From positions 1 to 59,296 of the forward strand of contig NZ_JAIOAA010000024.1 of NCBI RefSeq assembly GCF_019890675.1: DNA of 59,296 nt, written 5' to 3'. Source of the stretch: Micromonospora sp. PLK6-60. Lineage in GTDB: Bacteria > Actinomycetota > Actinomycetes > Mycobacteriales > Micromonosporaceae. The position numbers and the translations under genes were made by a program. Within the stretch, counting starts at the first letter, position 1; each line of letters opens with the position of its first letter. Positions 50,865 to 59,172 of the stretch are shown here, in pieces. A model generated the notes under the pieces. The model saw only the letters and a program-made list of their open reading frames with translations. It made no database searches and was not told the DNA's origin.

Positions 50865-51074
50865 TCACTGACCTCCTTTTTGTACGTAACCCCTCACGAA
50901 CTCTTCTGCGTTCTCCTCCAGGACCGAGTCGATTTCGTCAAGCAGGTCGTCGACGTCCTCGGTGATCTCGGCGTGCCGCTCGGCCACCTCGGGGTTGGCC
51001 TGCGCGGTGGCCTCCTCGACCTCCTCGCCCTGGGTCGACTTGCCGGACTGGGTCTGGCCGCCCTCTTGCGCCAT
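50865..51074 (-). CDS. pup: Prokaryotic ubiquitin-like protein Pup
   Basis: A 69-aa modifier ending in Gly-Gly-Gln, so Dop must deamidate the final Gln to Glu before PafA can ligate it. The first part is disordered and Gln/Glu-rich; the second (ANPEVAERHAEITEDVDDLLDEIDSVLEENAEEFVRGYVQKGGQ region) carries the helix that binds the ATPase coiled coil. ATG 51074 has a strong GGAGGAGG site. A longer frame from 51089 overlaps that site and is rejected. First gene of the pup-endoVII-prcB-prcA unit. Confidence 0.97.
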   Translation of the reverse strand: MAQEGGQTQSGKSTQGEEVEEATAQANPEVAERHAEITEDVDDLLDEIDSVLEENAEEFVRGYVQKGGQ

Positions 51075-51129
51075 CAGGTCCTCCTCCACGATCGCCCTGC
51101 GATGAACTTACCTCGCGGGAGCGACGAAA

Positions 51130-51166
51130 AGCCCGCCGCGCGCCGGGTCGCGGCGCACGGCGGGCT
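51130..51166 (-). terminator. Rho-independent terminator between dop and pup
   Basis: A 9-bp stem (51130-51138 with 51158-51166) extended by gcgcc/ggcgc. On the minus strand it is followed by a TTTT run. It ends dop transcripts before pup. Confidence 0.75.
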
Positions 51167-51181
51167 CACCGGGTACGGCGG

Positions 51182-52699
51182 TCACCCGCCGGTCAGCGCC
51201 TCCAGCAGGTCCTTGGCGCTCGCGCACCGGTCGAACAGCTCCCCGACGTGCGCGCGGGTGCCCCGCTCCGGCTCCATCATCGGCACCCGGACCAGCGACT
51301 CGCGGCCCACGTCGAAGATGACCGAGTCCCAGCTCGCGGCGACCACCTCGGAGGCGTACTGGGCCAGGCAGCGTCCCCGGAAGTAGGCCCGGGTGTCGGC
51401 CGGCGGCTCGGTCATCGCGGTGCGGGTCTGCTCGTCGGTGAGCAGGGTCTTCATCGAGCCGCGGGAGACCAGCCGGTGGTAGAGGCCCTTCTCCGGGCGG
51501 ACGTCGGAATACTGGAGGTCGACCAGCTGGAGCTTGTGCGAGCCCCAGCCGAGCTTCTCCCGCTCCCGGTAGCCCTCCAGCAGCCGCAGCTTGGCCACCC
51601 AGTCGAGCTCGTCGGCGCACTCGAACGGGTCACGACCGAGCCGGTCCAGCACGCTCTCCCAGCGGTCCAGCACGTCGGCGGTCTGCGGGTCCACGTCGGC
51701 GCCGTACCGGTCCTCCACGAAGGAGCGGGCCCGTTCCAGGTATGCCCACTGGAGGTCCAGGGCGGTCAGCCGGCGGCCGTCGCGCAGCCGCATCCGGTGC
51801 GCCAGCGACGGGTCGTGGCTGACCGCGCGCAGCTCGCTGACCGGGTCGGCGATGCCCAGGTCGGGGCCGAGCGCCTTCTCCTCGATCATGGTGAGGATCA
51901 GCGCGGTGGTGCCGACCTTGAGGTAGGTGGAGACCTCCGACAGGTTGGCGTCGCCGATGATGACGTGCAGCCGGCGGTACTTGTCGGCGTCGGCGTGCGG
52001 CTCGTCCCGGGTGTTGATGATCGGCCGCTTGAGGGTGGTCTCCAGGCCGACCTCGACCTCGAAGAAGTCGGCGCGCTGGGAGATCTGGAAGCCGCTGGAG
52101 CCGCCGTCCTGCCCGATGCCGACCCGGCCGGCCCCGCAGACGATCTGCCGGGTGACGAAGAACGGCGTCAGGTACGCCACGATGTCGGCGAACGGGGTCT
52201 GCCGCCGCATCAGGTAGTTCTCGTGGGAGCCGTAGCTGGCGCCCTTGTTGTCGGTGTTGTTCTTGTAGAGGTGGATGGGCTGGGTGCCGGGGATGGTGGC
52301 GGCCCGGCGGGCGGCCTCGGCCATCACCCGCTCCCCCGCCTTGTCCCAGCGCACCACGTCGAGGGGGTTGGTCACCTCGGGGGTGGAGTATTCGGGGTGG
52401 GCGTGGTCGACGTAGAGCCGGGCGCCGTTGGTCAGTATGACGTTGGCCAGCCCGAGGTCCTCGTCGGCGAGCGCCTCCGCCGGGTCGTACGCGGCGCCGG
52501 AGTAGGTGAAGCCGCGGGCGTCGCGCAGCGGCGACTCCTCCTCGTAGTCCCAGCGGGCCCGGCCCCCCCGGTTGAGTTCCGGGCGGGCCCCGTAGGCGTT
52601 GACCACCTGCGAGGAGGTGACCATCGGGTTGGCACCGGCCTGGGTCGGCACGGAGATGCCGTACTCGACCTCGGTGCCCATGATCCGTCTGACGCTCAT
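51182..52699 (-). CDS. dop: Pup deamidase/depupylase Dop
   Basis: A 505-aa PafA homologue. GTEVEYGI at the N-terminus, the Dop-loop (about residues 38-70, GARPELNRGGRARWDYEEESP), YVDHAHPEYSTPE with catalytic Asp98, LYKNNTDNKGASYGSHENYLM, and RPIINTRDEPHAD. It converts Pup-Gln to Pup-Glu and can remove Pup from substrates. ATG 52699 has an AGGTCGG site; an in-frame ATG six codons later is possible. Upstream of pup, with a terminator between. Confidence 0.95.
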   Translation of the reverse strand: MSVRRIMGTEVEYGISVPTQAGANPMVTSSQVVNAYGARPELNRGGRARWDYEEESPLRDARGFTYSGAAYDPAEALADEDLGLANVILTNGARLYVDHAHPEYSTPEVTNPLDVVRWDKAGERVMAEAARRAATIPGTQPIHLYKNNTDNKGASYGSHENYLMRRQTPFADIVAYLTPFFVTRQIVCGAGRVGIGQDGGSSGFQISQRADFFEVEVGLETTLKRPIINTRDEPHADADKYRRLHVIIGDANLSEVSTYLKVGTTALILTMIEEKALGPDLGIADPVSELRAVSHDPSLAHRMRLRDGRRLTALDLQWAYLERARSFVEDRYGADVDPQTADVLDRWESVLDRLGRDPFECADELDWVAKLRLLEGYREREKLGWGSHKLQLVDLQYSDVRPEKGLYHRLVSRGSMKTLLTDEQTRTAMTEPPADTRAYFRGRCLAQYASEVVAASWDSVIFDVGRESLVRVPMMEPERGTRAHVGELFDRCASAKDLLEALTGG

Positions 52700-52821
52700 C
52701 CGACCTACCGCTCTGCTCGCCGTCCCGGTCCCCCCGTCATGTCGAGCGTAGTCGCCGGGACGGCGGATGGGGGTGTGGCGGCGGCGCGGGCCGGTGGTGT
52801 CGCCGCGCGGGCCGGGACGCG

Positions 52822-52853
52822 CGGAGGCCCGCGGCGGGTGCCGCGGGCCTCCG
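52822..52853 (-). terminator. Hairpin terminator after the proteasomal ATPase gene
   Basis: A perfect 13-bp stem (52822-52834 with 52841-52853) and a 6-nt loop, 11 nt past the arc stop. Confidence 0.8.
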
Positions 52854-52864
52854 TGGTGCGTTCG

Positions 52865-54646
52865 TTACAGGTACTGGCCGGTGTTGCTGGCGGTCTCGAT
52901 GGACCGGCCGGCCTCGGCGCCCTTGCCGCCGGAGACGAGCGTGCGGATGTAGACGATCCGTTCGCCCTTCTTGCCGGAGATGCGGGCCCAGTCGTCGGGG
53001 TTTGTGGTGTTGGGCAGGTCCTCGTTCTCGCGGAACTCGTCGACGCAGGCGTCGAGCAGGTGCTGCAACCGCAGCCCCTTGCGGCCCGAGGTGAGGAACT
53101 CCTTGATGGCCATCTTCTTGCCCCGGTCGACGATGTTCTGGATCATCGCGCCGGAGTTGAAGTCCTTGAAGTAGAGGACTTCCTTGTCGCCGTTGGCGTA
53201 GGTGACCTCGAGGAAGCGGTTCTCCTCGGTCTCCGAGTACATCCGCAGCACCACGGCGTCGATCATCGCCGCCACCGTGGACTGCGGGTCGTTGCCGTGC
53301 TCGGTGAGGTCGTCGGGGTGCAGCGGCAGGCCGGAGAGGATGTATTTCGAGAAGATGTCCTTGGCCGCCTCGGCGTCCGGACGCTCGATCTTGATCTTCA
53401 CGTCGAGCCGGCCGGGGCGCAGGATGGCCGGGTCGATCATGTCCTCCCGGTTGGAGGCGCCGATCACGATGACGTTCTCCAGCCCCTCGACGCCGTCGAT
53501 CTCGCTGAGCAGCTGCGGGACGATGGTGTTCTCCACGTCGGAGGAGACGCCGGAGCCGCGGGTGCGGAAGACCGAGTCCATCTCGTCGAAGAACACGATC
53601 ACCGGCGTGCCCTCGCCGGCCTTTTCCCGGGCCCGCTGGAAGATCAGCCGGATGTGCCGCTCGGTCTCGCCGACGTACTTGTTGAGCAGCTCCGGGCCCT
53701 TGATGTTGAGGAAGAAGCTGGTGTGCCGCTCCTTGCCCTCCCGCTCGGCGATCTTCTTGGCCAGCGAGTTGGCCACCGCCTTGGCGATGAGCGTCTTGCC
53801 GCAGCCGGGCGGGCCGTAGAGCAGGATGCCCTTCGGCGGCCGGAGCTGGTGCTCGCGGAACAGGTCGGCGTGCAGGAAGGGCAGTTCCACCGCGTCGCGG
53901 ATCTGCTCGATCTGGGAGTGCAGGCCACCGATGTCGGAGTAGTCGACGTCGGGCACCTCCTCCAGGACCAGTTCCTCGACCTCGCTCTTCGGGATCCGCT
54001 CGTACGCGTACGCCGAGCGGGGCTCGATCATCAGCGAGTCGCCGGCCCGGATCGGGCTGCCGATCAGGGTTTCGGCCAGGTGGACGATGCGCTCCTCGTC
54101 GGAGTGCGAGACCACCAGCGCCCGGTCGCCCGGTGCGCCGTCGGGGCCCGCCAGCACCTCCTTGAGCATCACCACCTCGCCGACCCGCTCGTAGCCGAAC
54201 GCGTCGACGATGTTGAGCGCGTCGTTGAGCAGAACCTCCTGGCCGCGCCGCAGCTCGTCGGTGTCGAGCGAGGGCGAGACGGCGACCCGGAGCTTGCGGC
54301 CGCCGGTGAAGACGTCCACGGTGCCGTCGTCGTGCTTGGCCAGGAAGACGCCGTAACCACTCGGTGGCTGCGCGAGGCGGTCGATCTCCTCCTTGAGCGT
54401 CACGATCTGCGCGCGAGCCTCCTTGAGGGTGCTCACGAGCCGTTCGTTGTTCTCGGTCAGCCGCGCCAACTGCGCCTGGGTGGCGGCCAGCCGCTCTTCG
54501 AGCTGCCGGACGTGTCGGGGGCTTTCGGTCAGCTTGCGCCGCACCAGAGCGAGTTCCTCTTGAAGGAACGCGACCTGCGTGGAGAGATCGTGGGCCTCCT
54601 TCTCCCACCGTGCGGCGCGCGAGTCCGCGTCGTCGCTGCGTGCCAC
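52865..54646 (-). CDS. arc: Proteasome-associated AAA ATPase Arc/Mpa
   Basis: A 593-aa ring ATPase that unfolds pupylated proteins and feeds them to PrcAB. N-terminal coiled coil (about 10-95) that binds Pup, an OB-fold interdomain (about 97-215), Walker A GPPGCGKT (278-285), Walker B VIVFFDEMD (349-357), arginine-finger region ASNREDMIDPAILRPGRLD, and the C-terminal GQYL tail that docks in the alpha-ring pockets. GTG 54646 has a GGGGAGG site 7 nt upstream. It is monocistronic and divergent from the ferredoxin gene. Confidence 0.96.
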   Translation of the reverse strand: MARSDDADSRAARWEKEAHDLSTQVAFLQEELALVRRKLTESPRHVRQLEERLAATQAQLARLTENNERLVSTLKEARAQIVTLKEEIDRLAQPPSGYGVFLAKHDDGTVDVFTGGRKLRVAVSPSLDTDELRRGQEVLLNDALNIVDAFGYERVGEVVMLKEVLAGPDGAPGDRALVVSHSDEERIVHLAETLIGSPIRAGDSLMIEPRSAYAYERIPKSEVEELVLEEVPDVDYSDIGGLHSQIEQIRDAVELPFLHADLFREHQLRPPKGILLYGPPGCGKTLIAKAVANSLAKKIAEREGKERHTSFFLNIKGPELLNKYVGETERHIRLIFQRAREKAGEGTPVIVFFDEMDSVFRTRGSGVSSDVENTIVPQLLSEIDGVEGLENVIVIGASNREDMIDPAILRPGRLDVKIKIERPDAEAAKDIFSKYILSGLPLHPDDLTEHGNDPQSTVAAMIDAVVLRMYSETEENRFLEVTYANGDKEVLYFKDFNSGAMIQNIVDRGKKMAIKEFLTSGRKGLRLQHLLDACVDEFRENEDLPNTTNPDDWARISGKKGERIVYIRTLVSGGKGAEAGRSIETASNTGQYL

Positions 54647-54782
54647 GTCCCACCTCCCCGGGGGCTTGAACGTTCTTGCCTAACACTAGCCGCTGTGAGG
54701 GCGATTCGGTCCCACGCAACGCCCTCGTCACCGAACCTTGATCGCCAAGGGACGCCGGAAGGGGCCGGTCCGGGCGTTCGGG

Positions 54783-54788
54783 TACCGT
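54783..54788 (+). promoter_or_regulatory. -10 element of the ferredoxin gene (leaderless)
   Basis: TACCGT, 6 nt before GTG 54795. Confidence 0.4.
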
Positions 54789-54794
54789 CGGGGC

Positions 54795-55121
54795 GTGGGA
54801 CGGGAGAACATGGGGGGTGCAGCGGTGGCGCAGGTCGCGACGGACCAGCTTCAGGTCTGGGTGGACCAGGATCTCTGCACGGGCGACGGCCTCTGCGTGC
54901 AGTACGCGCCGGAGGTCTTCGAGTTCGACGTCGACGGCCTGGCGTACGTCAAGGGCGCCGACGGGGAGCTGCGGCTGGCCCCGGGCAGCCGGGTCGACGT
55001 GCCGGAGCACCTGCGGCTCGAGGTGATCGACTCGGCGAAGGAGTGCCCGGGCGAGTGCATCCACGTGGTGCGCGCCGGCGACGGGGTCGAGGTGGCCGGC
55101 CCGGAGGCCGACGAGGAGTGA
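54795..55121 (+). CDS. Single-cluster ferredoxin (3Fe-4S/4Fe-4S type)
   Basis: A 108-aa electron carrier. Cluster residues are visible in LCTGDGLCVQYAPEVF and AKECPGECIHVV. The spacing (CxxDGxC with a non-Cys third position, then CPxxC) matches small ferredoxins that serve cytochromes P450 or other redox enzymes. The start is ambiguous: GTG 54795 fits a leaderless -10 hexamer, while ATG 54810 and GTG 54825 are in-frame alternatives. Conserved beside the proteasomal ATPase in some actinomycetes. Redox partner not visible here. Confidence 0.85.
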   Translation: MGRENMGGAAVAQVATDQLQVWVDQDLCTGDGLCVQYAPEVFEFDVDGLAYVKGADGELRLAPGSRVDVPEHLRLEVIDSAKECPGECIHVVRAGDGVEVAGPEADEE

Positions 55122-55177
55122 GCCGCGCCGTCACCTGAGTGACGTTGCGCACAATTCCCAACACCTGGCGTCACCCG

Positions 55178-55747
55178 TCAGAGCACCGGCCGGCCGACCA
55201 CCGAGGCGACCAGCCGGGCGAACTCCTCCAGCCGGGCGATCTGCCCGGCGCCACCGTCGTCGAGGGTCTTGCCGAAGCGCAGCGCGTCGTGCCGCGGCGC
55301 GGCCGCGATCTCGTCGCCCGGCGGCGCCTCGTCCAGCGAGCTGAGCAGCAGGTAGACGTCGATGCTGTCGACCCGGATCTCGCCGTTCTCGGCCCGGGTG
55401 AGCCGCCGCCGGCAGCCCACCTCGGTGACGGTGGAGACCGGCACCACCCGCAGCGACGAGGTCATCGAACCCGGCGGCCCCTCCCCCGGCGGGACGTCCT
55501 CGCCGTGCCAGAGCACCAGCCGGCTGCCGTCGCAGACGACGACCTCCTGCCAGACCCCGTTCACCTCGTTGACGAAGCGTTCCAGGGTGAAGCCGAGCAC
55601 CGAGGCGCCGCGCAGCACCCCACCGAGGGCCTCCAGGGCGACGTCCGGGTCGCGCAGGTAGGCCCGGGCGGCGGACTCCAAATCCTGGTACGGCGACCAG
55701 TCGGGAAAGACGGCGGGCACGTCACCGTTGAAGCCGGGTCGGCTCAC
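55178..55747 (-). CDS. Conserved-looking hypothetical protein between ferredoxin and trmI genes
   Basis: A 189-aa soluble protein. GTG 55747 (VSRPGFNGDVPAVFPDWSPYQDLE) is chosen because the frame upstream is compositionally unlike a protein and a GGGGGCGG site precedes the start. Recognisable parts: RAYLRDPDVALEALGGVLRGASVLGFTLERFVNEVNGVWQEVVV and a C-terminal helix GQIARLEEFARLVASVVGRPVL. No family assigned. The 220-bp gap to trmI shows no gene. Confidence 0.7.
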   Translation of the reverse strand: MSRPGFNGDVPAVFPDWSPYQDLESAARAYLRDPDVALEALGGVLRGASVLGFTLERFVNEVNGVWQEVVVCDGSRLVLWHGEDVPPGEGPPGSMTSSLRVVPVSTVTEVGCRRRLTRAENGEIRVDSIDVYLLLSSLDEAPPGDEIAAAPRHDALRFGKTLDDGGAGQIARLEEFARLVASVVGRPVL

Positions 55748-55967
55748 GCAACCGCCCCCGACCGGTCGGTCCGCCGGCGGGGCCCCACCCCACCGCGCCG
55801 GACGCCGTTGCACCCGTCCATGCCACCGCCTCCCCAAGGCCGGTCCACGCCCGGCGGAACGATACGCCCGCGCGCGCGGGCGCCTGCACCCGCCCGGCAC
55901 ACCGTCCGGGTGGCGGGGCGGCCCGGCTCCGTCGCCCGGTTCGTCCCGTCCCGCCACCCCGGCGGGA

Positions 55968-56936
55968 TCACCGCTGCTCAGGCTCCGCCGCGCCGCCCTC
56001 CGCGCCGGCGGCGGCCTGCCGGGCCGCCTCGGCCTCGCGCAGCGCCTGCCGCCGTTGCGCGTACGCCTCGGTGCCCTTGCTCGGCTTGCGCCGCCGCGGC
56101 GGGGCGGTGACGCCGGGGGCGAGCTTGCGCGCGGAGACCAGGAACGCGGTGTGCGCGATCATGCGGTGGTCGGGCCGGACCGCGAGGCCCTCGGCGTGCC
56201 AGTCGCGCACCAGCGACTCCCAGGCCCGGGGCTCGGTCCAGCCGCCGCGCTCGCGCAGCGCCTCCACCAGCTCGGACAGCTGCGGGGTGGTGGCGACGTA
56301 CCCGATGAACACGCCGCCGGGCAGCAGCGCCCGCTCGACCATGTCGAGGGTCTCCCAGGGGGTGAGCATGTCGAGGATGATCCGGTCGAAGCCGGTCTCC
56401 GCGCACTGCGCGACGTCGCCGACGGTGAGGTGCCAGGCCGGGTGCGGGCCGTTGAAGAACGCCTCGACGTTGCGCCGGGCGATCTGGGCGAAGTCGTCGC
56501 GCACCTCCCAGGAGTGCAGCTCGCCCCCGACCCCGACGGCGCGCAGCAGCGAGCAGCTCAGCGCGCCGGAGCCGGCGCCGGCCTCGAGCACCTTCGCGCC
56601 GGGGAAGATGTCGCCCATGGCGACGATCTGCGCCGAGTCCTTCGGGTAGATGACCTGCGCGCCGCGCGGCATGGACAGCACATAGTCCGACAGCAGCGGC
56701 CGCAGGGCCAGGAAGGCGGTGCCGCCGCCGGCGGTGGTGACGACGCTGCCGTCGGGGAGCCCGATCAGGGTGTCGTGCTTGAGGATCCCGCGGTGGGTGT
56801 GGAACTCCTTGCCGGGCTCCAGCGTCACGGTGTGCATCCGGCCCTTCGGGTCGGTCAGCTGCACCCGGTCACCCGGCCGGAACGGCCCCCGGTGCACGGG
56901 AGGATCGGCCGGGACGGTGGAGGGATGTGCGGTCAC
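55968..56936 (-). CDS. trmI: tRNA (adenine-58-N1)-methyltransferase TrmI
   Basis: A 322-aa SAM-dependent tRNA m1A58 methyltransferase. N-terminal RNA-binding part FRPGDRVQLTDPKGRMHTVTLEPGKEFHTHRG, then YVLSMPRGAQVIYPKDSAQIVAMGDIFPGAKVLEAGAGSGALS (SAM motif I at 117-126), WEVRDDF and FDRIILDMLTPWE. The C-terminal 60 residues are basic, Ala- and Glu-rich. GTG 56936 overlaps the M50-protease stop by 4 bp. The equivalent Mycobacterium gene (Rv2118c) also sits next to the proteasome genes. Confidence 0.94.
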   Translation of the reverse strand: MTAHPSTVPADPPVHRGPFRPGDRVQLTDPKGRMHTVTLEPGKEFHTHRGILKHDTLIGLPDGSVVTTAGGGTAFLALRPLLSDYVLSMPRGAQVIYPKDSAQIVAMGDIFPGAKVLEAGAGSGALSCSLLRAVGVGGELHSWEVRDDFAQIARRNVEAFFNGPHPAWHLTVGDVAQCAETGFDRIILDMLTPWETLDMVERALLPGGVFIGYVATTPQLSELVEALRERGGWTEPRAWESLVRDWHAEGLAVRPDHRMIAHTAFLVSARKLAPGVTAPPRRRKPSKGTEAYAQRRQALREAEAARQAAAGAEGGAAEPEQR

Positions 56937-58087
56937 GTGTTCATCTTCCGTTTGGGTTCCAGGAGCTGCGCCAGATCCGCGATGTGCAGAACGCCGACGA
57001 CATCTTCGCCTGCGGTCACCACGTACTGCGCGCCCGGGTGGGTCTGCACGATCTCCATCACCTGTTCGCCGTCCAGGCCGACCGGCAGGACGGGTAGCTG
57101 GGTCAGCGGCCGGGACACCTCGTCGACCGCCACCCAGGGGCGGCGTTCGGCGGGCACCCGGCCGGCCCGGACCGGGTCGAGCAGGGCGACGGTGCGTCCG
57201 GCGCCGTCGGCCACGCCGACCGCCGCGCCGGGCGGGGAGTACGCGTCGCGCCGGCGCTGCGCCTCGGCGAGCGGGGTGCCGGTGGGCACGGCCAGCACCG
57301 GCCGGGCGAGCCGGCGCAGGTCGACCAGGGGGAAGCGGCGGCTGATCCGGGCGTAGCGGATGGACTGGCCGGCGCCGCGCCAGAGCGTGAACACCACGAG
57401 CAGCATCAGTGGCAGCGCGAGCGGGACGAGGATCCGGGCCAGGGTGAGCAGCACGACCAGGACCGCGGTGCCGACCGCGACGGCCCGGCCGACCCAGCCG
57501 GCGATCTCGGTGGCCCGGTGCCGGTCGCGGGTGAGCGCCCAGACGGCGGCCCGCAGCGCCCGGCCGCCGTCCAGCGGCAGCCCGGGCAGGATGTTGAACA
57601 GCGCGACGACGACGTTGCTCAGGGCCAGTTGCAGCGCCAACTGGTGGGCCAGGGTGTGCGGGGGCAGGGCCAGGGTGGCGCCGACGGCGAGCAGCCCGAG
57701 CACGGCGGAGACCGCCGGCCCGGCCAGGGACACCTGGAGGTCGACCCGGGCGCTCGGGGCGTCCCGGTCCATCTCGGTGTAGCCGCCGAGCAGTTCCAGG
57801 GTGATCCCGCGGACGCCGATGCCGTGCCGGCGGGCGGTGAGCGCGTGGCCGAGCTCGTGCAGCAGCACGGAGCCGAGCAGGGACACCACGAAGCCGAGCC
57901 CGATCAGGTAGCCGCCGAGCGGGGGCAGGCCGAGCCGGTCCCGGGCGAACTCGGCGTAGATCACGGTGACCACCAGGGTGAGCAGCAGCATCGACGCGTC
58001 GAGGTGCAGGGGCACCCCGAACACCCGCCCCACGGTCAGGCTGCGGCGCCGCCCGGGTCGGCGCGCTGGCCGGGTCTGCTGGTCCAC
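56933..58087 (-). CDS. M50-family (site-2-like) membrane metalloprotease with CBS domains
   Basis: A 384-aa intramembrane zinc protease. HELGH at residues 77-81, and the third ligand Asp173 in PGLPLDGGRALR. Four to six helices (about 30-220) followed by a cytoplasmic pair of CBS-like motifs (about 245-375, including the HPGAQYVVTAGEDVVGVLHI end). GTG 58087 lies 7 nt after TAGCAT. Such proteases cut membrane-bound regulators or clear remnant signal peptides. The next gene, trmI, overlaps by 4 bp, so they are co-transcribed. Confidence 0.92.
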   Translation of the reverse strand: MDQQTRPARRPGRRRSLTVGRVFGVPLHLDASMLLLTLVVTVIYAEFARDRLGLPPLGGYLIGLGFVVSLLGSVLLHELGHALTARRHGIGVRGITLELLGGYTEMDRDAPSARVDLQVSLAGPAVSAVLGLLAVGATLALPPHTLAHQLALQLALSNVVVALFNILPGLPLDGGRALRAAVWALTRDRHRATEIAGWVGRAVAVGTAVLVVLLTLARILVPLALPLMLLVVFTLWRGAGQSIRYARISRRFPLVDLRRLARPVLAVPTGTPLAEAQRRRDAYSPPGAAVGVADGAGRTVALLDPVRAGRVPAERRPWVAVDEVSRPLTQLPVLPVGLDGEQVMEIVQTHPGAQYVVTAGEDVVGVLHIADLAQLLEPKRKMNT

Positions 58088-58094
58088 CGGGTCG

Positions 58095-58100
58095 ATGCTA
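58095..58100 (-). promoter_or_regulatory. -10 element of the M50-trmI unit (leaderless)
   Basis: TAGCAT on the minus strand, 7 nt before GTG 58087. Confidence 0.5.
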
Positions 58101-58155
58101 CGCGGGACGGATCATGCTCCGGTGCGGCGACGGCGCGGCTGTCACACCGGTGCCC

Positions 58156-58161
58156 TAACCT
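58156..58161 (+). promoter_or_regulatory. -10 element of the RecB-family nuclease gene (leaderless)
   Basis: TAACCT, 7 nt before ATG 58169. Confidence 0.55.
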
Positions 58162-58168
58162 TCCGGGC

Positions 58169-59095
58169 ATGACGGCGCAACCGGTGATCGACGGACAGGA
58201 AGCTCCCACCCCCGGCGGGTCGGGCGCGGCGCTGCCGCCCACGGTGCGGGCCTCGCTGTCGCCGTCGCGGGCCGCGGATTTCAAGACCTGCCCGCTGCTC
58301 TACCGCTTCCGCAGCATCGACCGGCTGCCCGAGCGGCCGTCGGTGGAGCAGGCCCGGGGCACGCTGGTGCACGCGGTGCTGGAGCGGCTGTTCGACCTGC
58401 CGGCGGCGGCGCGCACCCCGGCGGCGGCCGGCGACCTGGTGGCCCCGCAGTGGGACCGGCTGGTCACCGAGGAGCCCGAGTTGGCCGGGCTGTTCGACGC
58501 GGGCGACGAGGCCGCCACCGCCGAGTTCCTGCGCGCGGCGGCGGCGCTGCTGGAGGGCTACTTCGCGGTGGAGGACCCGCGCCGGCTGGAGCCGGCCGAG
58601 CGGGAGAGCCTGATCTCCGCGGTGGTCGACGACGAGCTGCTGATCCGCGGCTACCTGGACCGGCTGGACGTGGCACCGGACGGCGCGCTGCGGGTGGTCG
58701 ACTACAAGACCGGCGGCGCGCCCCGGGAGGCGTTCGAGGCGCGGGCGCTGTTCCAGTTGAAGTTCTACGCCCTGGTGCTGTGGCGCACCCGTGGCGTGGT
58801 GCCGCGGGTGCTGCGGCTGCTCTACCTGAAGGACGCCGAGGTCTGCGACTACTCTCCGGACGCGGACGAGCTGCTGCGCTTCGAGCGCACGGTGGTGGCG
58901 CTCTGGCGGGCCATCGAGCAGGCCACGGCCCGGCAGGATTTCCGGCCCCGGCCGAGTCGGCTCTGTGACTGGTGCAGCCACCAGGCGCTCTGCCCCACGT
59001 TCGGTGGCACCCCGCCGCCGTTCCCGGTGGCCGCGCCCGCCGACCCGCTCACCGACGCCCGCTCCGGGCCGGCGGCGCCGGGCGCCGACGAGTGA
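58169..59095 (+). CDS. RecB-family PD-(D/E)XK nuclease with Fe-S cluster motif
   Basis: A 308-aa stand-alone nuclease. GTLVHAVLERLF (His68), GYLDRLDV (Asp164), VVDYKTGG (Asp178, Lys180) and QLKFYALVL form the RecB/Cas4-like catalytic core. Cys41 (TCPLLYRF) with Cys266, Cys269 and Cys275 (CDWCSHQALC) form a probable 4Fe-4S site, as in AddB and Cas4. No helicase or cas genes are adjacent. Mycobacterium has a RecB-like gene (Rv2119) at the same place. The 3' end (GADE-stop) is duplicated downstream. Confidence 0.92.
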   Translation: MTAQPVIDGQEAPTPGGSGAALPPTVRASLSPSRAADFKTCPLLYRFRSIDRLPERPSVEQARGTLVHAVLERLFDLPAAARTPAAAGDLVAPQWDRLVTEEPELAGLFDAGDEAATAEFLRAAAALLEGYFAVEDPRRLEPAERESLISAVVDDELLIRGYLDRLDVAPDGALRVVDYKTGGAPREAFEARALFQLKFYALVLWRTRGVVPRVLRLLYLKDAEVCDYSPDADELLRFERTVVALWRAIEQATARQDFRPRPSRLCDWCSHQALCPTFGGTPPPFPVAAPADPLTDARSGPAAPGADE

Positions 59096-59172
59096 CCCCG
59101 CACCCGTCCCGGGGACGGTGGGACGCGGGCGCCGACGAGTGACCCGGGGCCCGTCCCGGGCGCGATGGGGGG
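59080..59172 (+). repeat. 47-bp tandem repeat of the recB-like gene 3' end
   Basis: The unit gggcgccgacgagtgaccc at 59080-59098, with the stop at 59093-59095, is repeated exactly at 59127-59145. The flanking parts (cccgtcccggg) are similar too. A degenerate third unit may begin near 59173. The rest of the window to 59296 shows no gene. Confidence 0.7.

Noticed and set aside
51075..51089. Upstream start for pup that adds five residues
   Set aside because: The extra codons are the ribosome-binding site (GGAGGAGG), and the ATG at 51074 gives a normal-length Pup.
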